From positions 372,001 through 436,000 of the forward strand of contig CAZFST010000001.1 in assembly GCA_964522015.1 (NCBI GenBank): a stretch of 64,000 nt of DNA, given 5' to 3'. A program made the position numbers and the translations under genes. Source of the stretch: QQWI01 sp964522015. GTDB taxonomy: Bacteria > Bacillota > Clostridia > Peptostreptococcales > Acidaminobacteraceae. Shown here piece after piece: positions 7,944 through 15,541 of this stretch (position 1 is the first letter of the stretch; each line of letters starts with the position of its first letter). The notes beneath the pieces are model-generated. The model did no database searches. It saw only the letters and a program-made list of their open reading frames with translations, and was not told where the DNA came from.

Positions 7944-8917
7944 GGGACGGTGACCATGTGCTTGGATATGAAAAACTTTTAGAATATAGCGAGGATTGGT
8001 TGAAATTTGGGATTCATCATCATTTGAGGGATACAGATGAAATTGAACTGAATAGGCTTCGTGGGCTAGCTTTAGAAGACAAACGCATTCAAAAGCATCT
8101 CTCCGATGTTGCCTTTTTTCATCATATTTTGGTGACTAATCATAAAAATCCTGACTTGCCAATGCATAAGTTACTATTCCTATTGGACCTGGGATTTGAT
8201 AGGGATGTTCCTGAAATCAAAACAGCCATTGATCAAATACTGGACCATCGGGATGAACATGGTGTTTTTCAATCTATGACCAATGTGCCAGTCCATTTTG
8301 GTGGTTCTGGGCTGGACGTCTTTAGCTGGTGTCTGTGCGACGCTCCCTTGCTGTTGCTAGCACTATTAAAAGCAGGTATCAACTATAATGAGCACATTAA
8401 ACCTGGTGTCGATTATCTTGTTTCTTTACGGCGGAATAATGGGTTTCCATGTGCTGTCTCCCCCGAGCTTGGCAAGTTTCGGGGTCCAGGTCGAAAGGAT
8501 GATTGCTGCCCCTATGCAACTTTGATTATGGCCGATTTATTAGCCAATATACCAGAGTATAAGGATTCTAAAGTTGCGGTTTCAACGGTAAACACCCTTT
8601 TAGATCTATGGGAAAACAGCCTCGAACAACACCCATATATGTTTTACATGGGACAAGATTTTCGTAAACTAAAATCTCCCTCTAATTGGTATGATATTAG
8701 CACTGTGGCAGGGGTTCTCAGCAAGTATCCATTTGCACATCAAGATCCACGGTTTAAAGAGATGATAACTATTATAAGAGATAAGCAAGGCCCAGATGGC
8801 TTTTTTATACCTGAATCGGCCTACCTTAAGATGAAAGAGTGGGATTTTGGTCAGAAAAAGGTCTTTTCACCCTATCTAACCTACCAATGTCTAAGGATTT
8901 TAGAACGGGTTGACTAA
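7940..8917 (+). CDS. Alpha/alpha-toroid (terpenoid-cyclase/prenyltransferase-fold) protein
   Basis: A 325-residue all-helical protein. Repeating helical units with motifs such as GVDYLVSLRRNNGFPC, YATLIMADLLANIPEY and YLTYQCLRIL resemble the toroidal repeats of squalene-cyclase and prenyltransferase folds. No DxDD cyclase motif is visible, so it is probably not a terpene cyclase. FPCAVSPELGKFRGPGRKDDCC gives a possible metal-binding patch. Relatives are sometimes mis-named NifH. Starts with ATG overlapping the regulator stop (ATGA). It ends by overlapping the convergent iron-sulfur gene by 4 bp. Function unknown. Confidence 0.65.
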   Translation: MRDGDHVLGYEKLLEYSEDWLKFGIHHHLRDTDEIELNRLRGLALEDKRIQKHLSDVAFFHHILVTNHKNPDLPMHKLLFLLDLGFDRDVPEIKTAIDQILDHRDEHGVFQSMTNVPVHFGGSGLDVFSWCLCDAPLLLLALLKAGINYNEHIKPGVDYLVSLRRNNGFPCAVSPELGKFRGPGRKDDCCPYATLIMADLLANIPEYKDSKVAVSTVNTLLDLWENSLEQHPYMFYMGQDFRKLKSPSNWYDISTVAGVLSKYPFAHQDPRFKEMITIIRDKQGPDGFFIPESAYLKMKEWDFGQKKVFSPYLTYQCLRILERVD

Positions 8918-10173
8918 ACGTTTACCTTTTCAATTAACCTGAGCAAGTACTTGGACTGGAACTTTTCACTTACCAGCAACTGTTTAACCGGCGGTAACTT
9001 TAAAAATGCCCCCGTAAACGCCGCCATAAAACGGTGACTGGCCATGGCTTGATTGTCAAAGATCAAATGGTGCAAGGTATCTGTTTCGATGGCCTCAAGT
9101 ACCAGTTTGTGTACAGTGTTGACTGGGGTGAAGATTCGCTTTTCTCGCTTTTGCATCTCTATGGCACCGGTCGGGCAAACCCGTTGGCAAACGCCACAGC
9201 CTAGACAAAGGGTTTCATCCAAAACCACGGTGGCTTTCCCCTCTTGATGGACTAGAGAGAAGCAGCCTACTGGGCACACCTTGATACACTTTTTACAGCT
9301 GATGCACGACTCTCCTAAGGCAGCAATGAAATTAGACGAACTAATTACTTGGGGAACCCCCATCTTCTTAGCACCTTTTAGAGCCATACAACAGCAACCG
9401 CAACAGTTGCAGATGAATCCAACGTCGTTTTGTACGTTTTCGACAAATTGAATCAGATTGCTTTGATAGGAGACCTCCAGTATTTCAAGGGCCTCCTTTT
9501 TTGTGATTAAACGGGCGTATCCGTGTTTAGAAAGCGAATGGGACAAGCCGTTGATGGATAGGCACACTTCTTGAGGTGCGTCGCAGTTGGTCCCAAGGTG
9601 TTCTGCTTTATGTCTGCAGTAGCAACGGCTAACGGCGAAACTAGTGGCCTTGTCAATGATTTTTGTGGCACTTTCGTAATCTAGTACCGTGGGAGCGTCC
9701 TCTTGTTTTACCGCATTTTGATTGACCAACACCCGACCGATTGGGGTTTTCAGTGACAGTAATTTGCGCATAAAATCTTCTTCTGTCTCGAGATACTGAT
9801 GGAATAACTCGCTTAGGAGCTTTTGATCAAAGTGACCCCCAGTGCGCATTAGGGCAAACTCAAAAAAACCGATCATGGGCGGCGGCACCACGTATTTTTG
9901 TTCCTTTGAATCATTCATATCAAGCAGCAGGGCTTTTTCTGCCAGGTCATTCAAGATCTCTGAAGCTTCAAGTTCAGTCTTTTTCCAGATCTTCGCTGCC
10001 ATCTTGACATTGAAGGGTTTTATGGGCAATAGGGACACCAAAGTAGCCTCTTCGTGGGTAAACATCACCCGCAGTATCTCATAAAGGGACTCGGCTTCTG
10101 GGGCCCCTTGGGGAAATCTATTGTAGCGATCGATTAAGGCTTTGTAGCCAGTTCTGCCTGTCAAATGTGCCAT
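8914..10173 (-). CDS. 4Fe-4S dicluster protein with extra cysteine motifs
   Basis: A 419-residue cytoplasmic protein. Residues 285-345 contain two ferredoxin motifs, CISCKKCIKVCPVGC and CLGCGVCQRVCPTGA, binding two 4Fe-4S clusters. Before them are two further Cys groups: CYCRHKAEHLGTNCDAPQEVC and the dense CNCCGCCC. The N-terminal 150 residues look like a winged-helix region (MAAKIWKKTELEASEILNDLAEKALL). This layout is known in anaerobes as an uncharacterised 4Fe-4S protein family; redox or electron-transfer roles are inferred. ATG has GAGG nine bases upstream. No obvious partner enzyme is adjacent. Confidence 0.85.
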   Translation of the reverse strand: MAHLTGRTGYKALIDRYNRFPQGAPEAESLYEILRVMFTHEEATLVSLLPIKPFNVKMAAKIWKKTELEASEILNDLAEKALLLDMNDSKEQKYVVPPPMIGFFEFALMRTGGHFDQKLLSELFHQYLETEEDFMRKLLSLKTPIGRVLVNQNAVKQEDAPTVLDYESATKIIDKATSFAVSRCYCRHKAEHLGTNCDAPQEVCLSINGLSHSLSKHGYARLITKKEALEILEVSYQSNLIQFVENVQNDVGFICNCCGCCCMALKGAKKMGVPQVISSSNFIAALGESCISCKKCIKVCPVGCFSLVHQEGKATVVLDETLCLGCGVCQRVCPTGAIEMQKREKRIFTPVNTVHKLVLEAIETDTLHHLIFDNQAMASHRFMAAFTGAFLKLPPVKQLLVSEKFQSKYLLRLIEKVNV

Positions 10174-10254
10174 TTGTAGTTACCTCAGTTTTTAATGATA
10201 TATAGATTTAAGTGACTTGATTTTACTTAGTGTTAAGCGTGGTCAAGATGTCAT

Positions 10255-10968
10255 CTAATCCGAAATGTAGGCCGGCAAATAAATTCTTAATTGGACTAGT
10301 ATGTCCTTTTCAAAAGCAAGTTGTACAAACACCCCTGCTCCTTCTAATTCTGAAACTAAAGTCATGGATTTATCAGAGTTATCATATTCGCTAAGATGGC
10401 CGTTCGCCGTGGATGGTTCATCTGATTCATTGGAGATACCATAAAACTCGCCATTAACTTGCTTTCTCCAATCAAAGTGATTAGGAAATTTCCTTATGAC
10501 ACTTTTAAAGCTATCTCCCACCTGGATATTTCTAAGTACCTCAAAAGTTGTTGGGCCATTAATATGAATCGATACTGGCAACGCATACTCATTCATAAAG
10601 GAAAAGTTATAGACCACTGCTTCTTTTTGAAGTGATATTTCCCCAGTACCCTTATTTTCTGTTTTTACATATCCAGATTGCTCAAATTGTTCAATCGACC
10701 AGTCATCATGAAAATCTTCCACCCCTAAAATTTCTTTAGAAGCAAATGGCTCTAGATTTTCAGTTTCTTGACGTAATAACTCGAAGTCATTAATCTTTTC
10801 AATTGCCGCACTTTCAGTTGCTTTTATACTTGTGACTTGTGCTTCATCATCTTTTTGTTTATTTTGCAAATCAGTTTTGAAAAAGCCGTCGTAAGCTAGA
10901 TACAAGACTGTACAAAATAAAGCAATTAGCAATATCGATATGCTTATAAACCTCTTCCTATTAGTCAT
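10255..10968 (-). CDS. Membrane-anchored hypothetical protein
   Basis: About 237 residues. One N-terminal transmembrane helix (ISISILLIALFCTVLYLAY) is followed by a Lys/Glu-rich linker and an extracytoplasmic domain of about 180 residues with mixed alpha/beta character. The segment IQVGDSFKSVIRKFPNH resembles the start of SmpA/OmlA-type or copper-amine-oxidase-like small domains, but not strongly. Start 10968 lies six bases after GGAGG. I do not recognise the family. Confidence 0.7.
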   Translation of the reverse strand: MTNRKRFISISILLIALFCTVLYLAYDGFFKTDLQNKQKDDEAQVTSIKATESAAIEKINDFELLRQETENLEPFASKEILGVEDFHDDWSIEQFEQSGYVKTENKGTGEISLQKEAVVYNFSFMNEYALPVSIHINGPTTFEVLRNIQVGDSFKSVIRKFPNHFDWRKQVNGEFYGISNESDEPSTANGHLSEYDNSDKSMTLVSELEGAGVFVQLAFEKDILVQLRIYLPAYISD

Positions 10969-10983
10969 CATACGCCTCCACAT

Positions 10984-11361
10984 TTTTCAAAATGAATTTA
11001 AGCGAGATCAATAAAGTATACTCATGTGGCGCTCATGTGGTTTACATCGAGTTCAAGTGGCCGCTTCTATATTTTAACATTTCATGTATCCCTTTTCAAC
11101 AACAACATTTGCAATATGCTGCCAGGGTTAGTCTCTAGTTTAATGGAATCTAGTAACACATAGGTTGTTCTACTTAGGTGTTGCTGCACAACACTGATTG
11201 GGTGTTGCCGCACAACACTGCTTGGGTGTTGCCGCGCAACACTGATTGGGTGTTGCCGCACAACACTGATTGGGTGTTGCCGCGCAACACTGATTGGTAG
11301 CAAAACTGTTACGGCCCTCTTTGCTACCTTTGTAGTATAATAGTGGTTGGAGGTGACTAAA
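10984..11361. other. 378-bp intergenic region with repeat block
   Basis: No gene fits here. The region has two CTCATGTGG copies near 11021-11040, an AT-rich stretch, the 24-bp repeat block (11178-11297) and a -10-like TATAAT at 11336-11341 just ahead of the FHA gene. A minus-strand open frame through the block only translates the repeat (HPISVVRQ units) and is rejected. Confidence 0.7.
11178..11297. repeat. Five tandem 24-bp repeats, each with an internal inverted repeat
   Basis: Five contiguous units at 11178, 11202, 11226, 11250 and 11274, consensus GTGTTGCCGCRCAACAC followed by TGATTGG. The first 17 bp form an inverted repeat (GTGTTGC / GCAACAC). The variable base (A or G) alternates: units 2 and 4 have A, units 3 and 5 have G. 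There are no spacers, so this is not a CRISPR array. It lies directly upstream of the FHA/SEDS/PBP operon and could be an operator array or a series of small RNA hairpins. Confidence 0.85.
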
Positions 11362-11820
11362 ATGCTATTTATATTCACGCAAATTGTTAAGTATCTATTT
11401 ATCTTGATTGTTTATCTATTCATTTATAAGATTGCGGCTCTCATCTACCGGGATATTAAAAGTATATCTGCCGGTGAAGATGCCAAGTCTCTGGTTCCCC
11501 ACGTTAAGCTAATGGCAACGGTTGGTGGCAAAACCACCGACACGGTGCTTGAAATCTACCCCCTGACAAAGCAAAGTACAACCTTTGGACGAAAAGCCCA
11601 AAAGGACATTATCATTAAAGATCAACACGTATCCAGCCTCCACGCCAGAATCTTTATGGCCGACACAGGTAATCAGTTCTACATAGAGGACATGGCCAGC
11701 GCCAACGGCACCTTACTAAATGGCCAACGTCTTCAGCCAAGAACGCCAGAACTTCTAAAAAATAATGACAAATTCACCCTTGGTAATTCAACATTCGTAT
11801 ACTCCGAAGGTGGTCGTTAA
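11362..11820 (+). CDS. Membrane-anchored FHA domain protein
   Basis: A 152-residue protein with an N-terminal transmembrane helix (YLFILIVYLFIYKIAALI) and a forkhead-associated domain at about residues 60-140. FHA marks are present: TTFGRKAQKDIIIKD, HVSSLHARIF and SANGTLLNGQRL. FHA domains bind phosphothreonine. First gene of an operon with a SEDS glycosyltransferase and a transpeptidase, the arrangement by which phospho-signalling is coupled to cell-wall synthesis in several Gram-positives. The start at 11362 has GGAGGTGA upstream. A Ser/Thr kinase gene lies at 22.2-24.1 kb and is a plausible source of the phosphate signal. Confidence 0.93.
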   Translation: MLFIFTQIVKYLFILIVYLFIYKIAALIYRDIKSISAGEDAKSLVPHVKLMATVGGKTTDTVLEIYPLTKQSTTFGRKAQKDIIIKDQHVSSLHARIFMADTGNQFYIEDMASANGTLLNGQRLQPRTPELLKNNDKFTLGNSTFVYSEGGR

Positions 11821-11821
11821 C

Positions 11822-13120
11822 ATGGGCCCCATCAAAGTACTGGACAAAACATTTCTGCTCATGGTGCCCCTTGTCAATATTCTGCTATTTGGTGTTTTGC
11901 AGTATCAAGTCAGCACTGCCGCAACAACACCACTAGTGGGAATCGCCGCTTGGCCAATTGCCCTTGGTATTGCCAATACACTTTTGATTCTCATTACCCA
12001 AGCTATTTGCACCAAATACAAACTGGGGGACCCATACATCACCACCATTGTGGCCATGCTCATGACCATTGGCCTAGCCATGCAATACCGCTTAACCCCA
12101 CAAACTGGTATCAAACAGTTTATATGGTTTCTTGTGGGCACAGTCTTGTTTTTTATGGTTACCATTATATTTCCAAAACTCCACCTCAAACTAAGAAACA
12201 CCTGGCTATTTTACGGTGCCATCGTGGCCCTATTTCTCATCACACTTGTCTTCGGTGTGCGCATTAACGACGCCAAAAACTGGCTCAATATCTTCGGCTT
12301 TACCTTCCAGCCCTCCGAATTTATCAAAATCCTCTTCGCCTTCTTTCTGGCCGCCTTTATGTCTCGGGCCAAACCACCAACACCAACCACATCGCTGATC
12401 ATCACCCTCATGCGATCAAGCTCAATCCACCTGGCCGGCCTAGTATTCTTCCTCTTAGGCCTCTTTGCCCTCCAAAAAGAATACGGCACAGCCCTCTTAA
12501 TCTTTATGGTCTATCTCTCATTACTCTACGTCTTCGAGCGCCGTATCTGGTTTGTCCTGGCCAACATTGGCCTTGCAGGCAGCCTGGGCCTAGTCGCCAT
12601 CCAATTGGTCCATCACTTACAAGTCCGAATCGACACATGGCTAAACCCCTTTGCTTATATAGATGGTAAAGGCTATCAAATTACCCAATCACTTTTTGCC
12701 ATAGGCAGTGGCAGTTTCTTTGGCTCTGGCTTAACCAAAGGGTTCCCGAGTTTTATACCCAATGTTTCCACCGACTTTGTCTTTGCGGCCATTTGTGAAG
12801 AGATGGGTATATTTGGTGGCATCGCGGTTATTTTGTTGTTTTTTATGTTGGTTTACCGAGCAGTGAAAATCAGCCTAAGACTCAGAAGCCCCTTTAATAA
12901 GGCGCTTGCCTTTGGCTTAGCCATCACCATTGGCTACCAGACCTTTATCATTATTGGTGGTGTCATTAAACTAATCCCACTTACTGGTATCACCCTGCCC
13001 TTTGTCAGTTATGGCGGCTCCTCCTTGATTGCCAGCTATATCATGGTAGGACTGCTACAAGCCCTGTCTGGTCAAATACTAAAAGAGGAGGTCATGGCCC
13101 ATGAATCCCAAGCCCAATAG
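11822..13120 (+). CDS. SEDS family peptidoglycan glycosyltransferase (FtsW/RodA/SpoVE)
   Basis: About 432 residues with roughly ten to twelve membrane helices. Conserved SEDS segments are present: LQKEYGTALLIF (Glu/Asp region), GKGYQITQSLFAIGSGSFFGSGLTKG (seen in parts), NVSTDFVFAAICEEMG and PFVSYGGSS. It polymerises lipid II into glycan strands with a class B PBP, here the next gene. The ATG at 11822 starts one base after the FHA stop; AAGGTGG lies eight bases upstream. It overlaps the PBP gene by 20 bp. Whether it serves division, elongation or sporulation cannot be told. Confidence 0.94.
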   Translation: MGPIKVLDKTFLLMVPLVNILLFGVLQYQVSTAATTPLVGIAAWPIALGIANTLLILITQAICTKYKLGDPYITTIVAMLMTIGLAMQYRLTPQTGIKQFIWFLVGTVLFFMVTIIFPKLHLKLRNTWLFYGAIVALFLITLVFGVRINDAKNWLNIFGFTFQPSEFIKILFAFFLAAFMSRAKPPTPTTSLIITLMRSSSIHLAGLVFFLLGLFALQKEYGTALLIFMVYLSLLYVFERRIWFVLANIGLAGSLGLVAIQLVHHLQVRIDTWLNPFAYIDGKGYQITQSLFAIGSGSFFGSGLTKGFPSFIPNVSTDFVFAAICEEMGIFGGIAVILLFFMLVYRAVKISLRLRSPFNKALAFGLAITIGYQTFIIIGGVIKLIPLTGITLPFVSYGGSSLIASYIMVGLLQALSGQILKEEVMAHESQAQ

Positions 13121-14612
13121 CACCATCAACAACCGGATTTTGCACGTTTTTTTGGCGGTGGCAGTCCTCTTTATGGCCCTCATACTTTTTCTCAGTTGGT
13201 TTGAACTCCACGGCAAACTGGGAATTATGACAAACCCCTATAACAAACGTTTGACAGCCACTGAAGACCAAATCATCAGGGGTACGATTTACGATAGGAA
13301 TGGGGTGCCATTAGCAAAGACAGAATATAATAAGAAAACTGATGAAAATGCAAAAGAAAAAGCTAATGCAAATACAAAAGAAGATATAAACGCTAGCAAG
13401 GATACGGATTACACAAGAGTTTATCCTTACAAAAGTCTGTATACTCACTTAATTGGCTATAGTTCTAAAACCTATGGCAAGGTGCTGCTGGAGGCAAAAT
13501 ACAATGACGTGCTACTTGGGCGAGATGCCAATGGCCTAATTAACAAAACAAATGCCTTTTTTAAGGGCACCCTGCCACAGGGCAACAATGTTATTTTGAC
13601 AATCGACCACAAACTCCAAGAAAAGTGCCGAGGGCTTTTGGGCAAAAAAAAAGGTGCGATTATCGCCCTAGATCCTAAAACCGGTGCCATACTTGCCATG
13701 GTTAGCACCCCCGATTATGATACCAATTATGACAGCTTAAACAAACAATGGGAAGCCCTTACTAAACGAGATGATAGCCCATTTCTTCCCCGTGCTACAA
13801 TGGGCCTCTACCCACCAGGCTCTACCTTCAAGATGATTACTGCTGCAGCATTGATTGAACAGGGACTGGCACAAACCACTATCACCGATAAAGGCAGCAC
13901 CGAAATTGACGGTAAACCCTTTGAAAATGCCAATAGAAAAAGCAATGGTAAGACTAATCTTAAAAAGGCCATCACGGTGTCAAGCAACGTGTATTTTGCT
14001 GAGCTCAGCCAAAAACTAGGGGCCAAAGCCCTCCTTGAAACAGCCGCACATGCCGGCATTGGCACTGGCACCTCCCTTAACAAGTTAACCTTCCCACTCC
14101 CCATCAGCCAAAGCCGCATAGGCACCTTGGACATGGCACCCACCGAATTAGCGGCCACTGCCATTGGCCAGGGTAAACTGCTTGTGAGCCCCCTCAATAT
14201 GGCCATGGTGGCGGCAGCCATTGCAAATGATGGGCAACTGATGGCCCCCTACCTGGTGGACCACCTATCAAGACCAGATCAGCAGGCCATCTCCCTCACA
14301 GGTGCAAAGCCCAAGGCTCTTGGCACTTTCACCAGTGCTGAAACCGCCAAGCTACTCACCGAGATGATGGTCAGTGCTGTTAAAAGCGGCACTGGTAAAA
14401 AGGCAAGTATAAGGGGCATCTCGGTGGCCGGTAAGACGGGTACCGCTGAGAACGAAAAGGAGGGGCAAGACCACGCCTGGTTTATCGGGTTTGCGCCTGC
14501 TGACAATCCGCAGATAGCGGTTGCCGTGGTGATCGAATACGCAGGCAAAGGGGGCGGCGAAGTAGCAGCCCCAATTGCCCGTGATGTGATGGCTCAGTGG
14601 CTAAAGCGATGA
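13101..14612 (+). CDS. Class B penicillin-binding protein, transpeptidase
   Basis: A 503-residue protein with an N-terminal membrane anchor (VFLAVAVLFMALILFL) and a transpeptidase domain. Catalytic motifs: SxxK in PGSTFK (Ser241), SxN in SSN (Ser294) and KTG (Lys445). A Lys/Asn/Asp-rich insertion at about residues 74-97 (KKTDENAKEKANANTKED) is low-complexity and more AT-rich than the rest. It resembles the PbpA/PBP2 partners of SEDS proteins and cross-links peptidoglycan outside the membrane. ATG lies nine bases after GAGGAGG, inside the SEDS gene end. A terminator shared with atpG follows. Confidence 0.95.
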   Translation: MNPKPNSTINNRILHVFLAVAVLFMALILFLSWFELHGKLGIMTNPYNKRLTATEDQIIRGTIYDRNGVPLAKTEYNKKTDENAKEKANANTKEDINASKDTDYTRVYPYKSLYTHLIGYSSKTYGKVLLEAKYNDVLLGRDANGLINKTNAFFKGTLPQGNNVILTIDHKLQEKCRGLLGKKKGAIIALDPKTGAILAMVSTPDYDTNYDSLNKQWEALTKRDDSPFLPRATMGLYPPGSTFKMITAAALIEQGLAQTTITDKGSTEIDGKPFENANRKSNGKTNLKKAITVSSNVYFAELSQKLGAKALLETAAHAGIGTGTSLNKLTFPLPISQSRIGTLDMAPTELAATAIGQGKLLVSPLNMAMVAAAIANDGQLMAPYLVDHLSRPDQQAISLTGAKPKALGTFTSAETAKLLTEMMVSAVKSGTGKKASIRGISVAGKTGTAENEKEGQDHAWFIGFAPADNPQIAVAVVIEYAGKGGGEVAAPIARDVMAQWLKR

Positions 14613-14622
14613 ATCAATGATT

Positions 14623-14669
14623 AAGGCGATGAATCAAGTTTAAGTGATGACTTGATTCAATTGCCTTTT
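14623..14669. terminator. Bidirectional terminator between the PBP gene and atpG
   Basis: AAGGC/GCCTT (14623-14627, 14663-14667) flank GAATCAAGT/ACTTGATTC (14631-14639, 14650-14658) with a loop of ten bases; the plus side ends in CCTTTTC. It overlaps the end of atpG. GCGATGAATCAA occurs twice in the preceding 30 bp, at the PBP stop and inside the stem. Confidence 0.65.
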
Positions 14670-15541
14670 CTGCTGTTTTCAGACCCTGCAATAACATCAA
14701 AGAGTTCTTCATCGATGGTCTTTTGCCGATTTAATTGTATATCTCTGTGTAAATTATCCATCATATCAAAGATGTTTTTTTCGGCACGTTGCATTGAAGC
14801 CAGTCGACTGGCATTTTCACTTGTCAGTGAATAAGCGCATGCTTTATATAACTCAATAAAAATTTCCTCGCTAATAAGGGATTCTAATGTGATTTCCTTA
14901 CTGCCCAAAACCTCTGGTAAATTAATCGAAGGCCACTGCAAATTCGCCAGTTTTTCTTGCCATTGAACGTCAAGGGGCAAGATCCGTTGAAGGACAGGTT
15001 CATAATTCATGCCTTCAAGTAGGCGATTGTGAATGACATAAAAATTAGTAATCACCTCATCTTTAAGATAATTTTGACAGTCCAATAGAATTTGTCCCAC
15101 TAATGGTGCGATTGCATGAACTGAAGTAGGCACTTCAAATGTATCAATAACAGGAATATTGGCTTCATCAAAGAGAGAATAAACTCGCTCGCCCACAGCC
15201 CAAATATATTTCTCATCTGCTAATGTTTTTAAAAACTCTACAGCCCTTGCAAATAAAACATCATTAAATTGACCCACTAAACCTTGATCTGATCCAAATA
15301 CAATTAAATATGTTTTTTTATTTTTTTTTGTCTCATTGATCACAAGGTCTTCCTGAATGGTCTTTCTAAAAAACACCGAAAGGCCTTGCTCGATGGTTAA
15401 AAAATAATCTTCTAGTGCAACTATGGATTTTTCATATTGGACAATATTAGCAGCAGCGAGTATTTTCATGGTTCTGACAACCGAATGTAGCTTTGAAACC
15501 CCACTCATTTTATGACGCATTTGCTCTAAATTATCGCTCAT
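14657..15541 (-). CDS. atpG: ATP synthase/ATPase F1 gamma subunit, N-type
   Basis: A 294-residue central stalk subunit. The N-terminal helix (MRHKMSGVSKLHSVVRTMKILAAANI, quoted in part) and the C-terminal helix (ASRLASMQRAEKNIFDMMDNL) form the coiled coil that turns inside the alpha3beta3 head. IVFGSDQGLVGQFN is the family signature. Last gene of the nine-gene operon; the ATG overlaps the atpA stop as ATGA. A terminator follows. Confidence 0.93.
   Translation of the reverse strand: MSDNLEQMRHKMSGVSKLHSVVRTMKILAAANIVQYEKSIVALEDYFLTIEQGLSVFFRKTIQEDLVINETKKNKKTYLIVFGSDQGLVGQFNDVLFARAVEFLKTLADEKYIWAVGERVYSLFDEANIPVIDTFEVPTSVHAIAPLVGQILLDCQNYLKDEVITNFYVIHNRLLEGMNYEPVLQRILPLDVQWQEKLANLQWPSINLPEVLGSKEITLESLISEEIFIELYKACAYSLTSENASRLASMQRAEKNIFDMMDNLHRDIQLNRQKTIDEELFDVIAGSENSRKGN

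Noticed and set aside
11178..11297. CRISPR array
   Set aside because: The 24-bp units are contiguous with no variable spacers and no cas genes are nearby.
11082..11378. 98-codon minus-strand open frame across the 24-bp repeats
   Set aside because: It translates the repeat (HPISVVRQ units) and has no ribosome site; 24 bp is a multiple of three, so frames stay open by chance.
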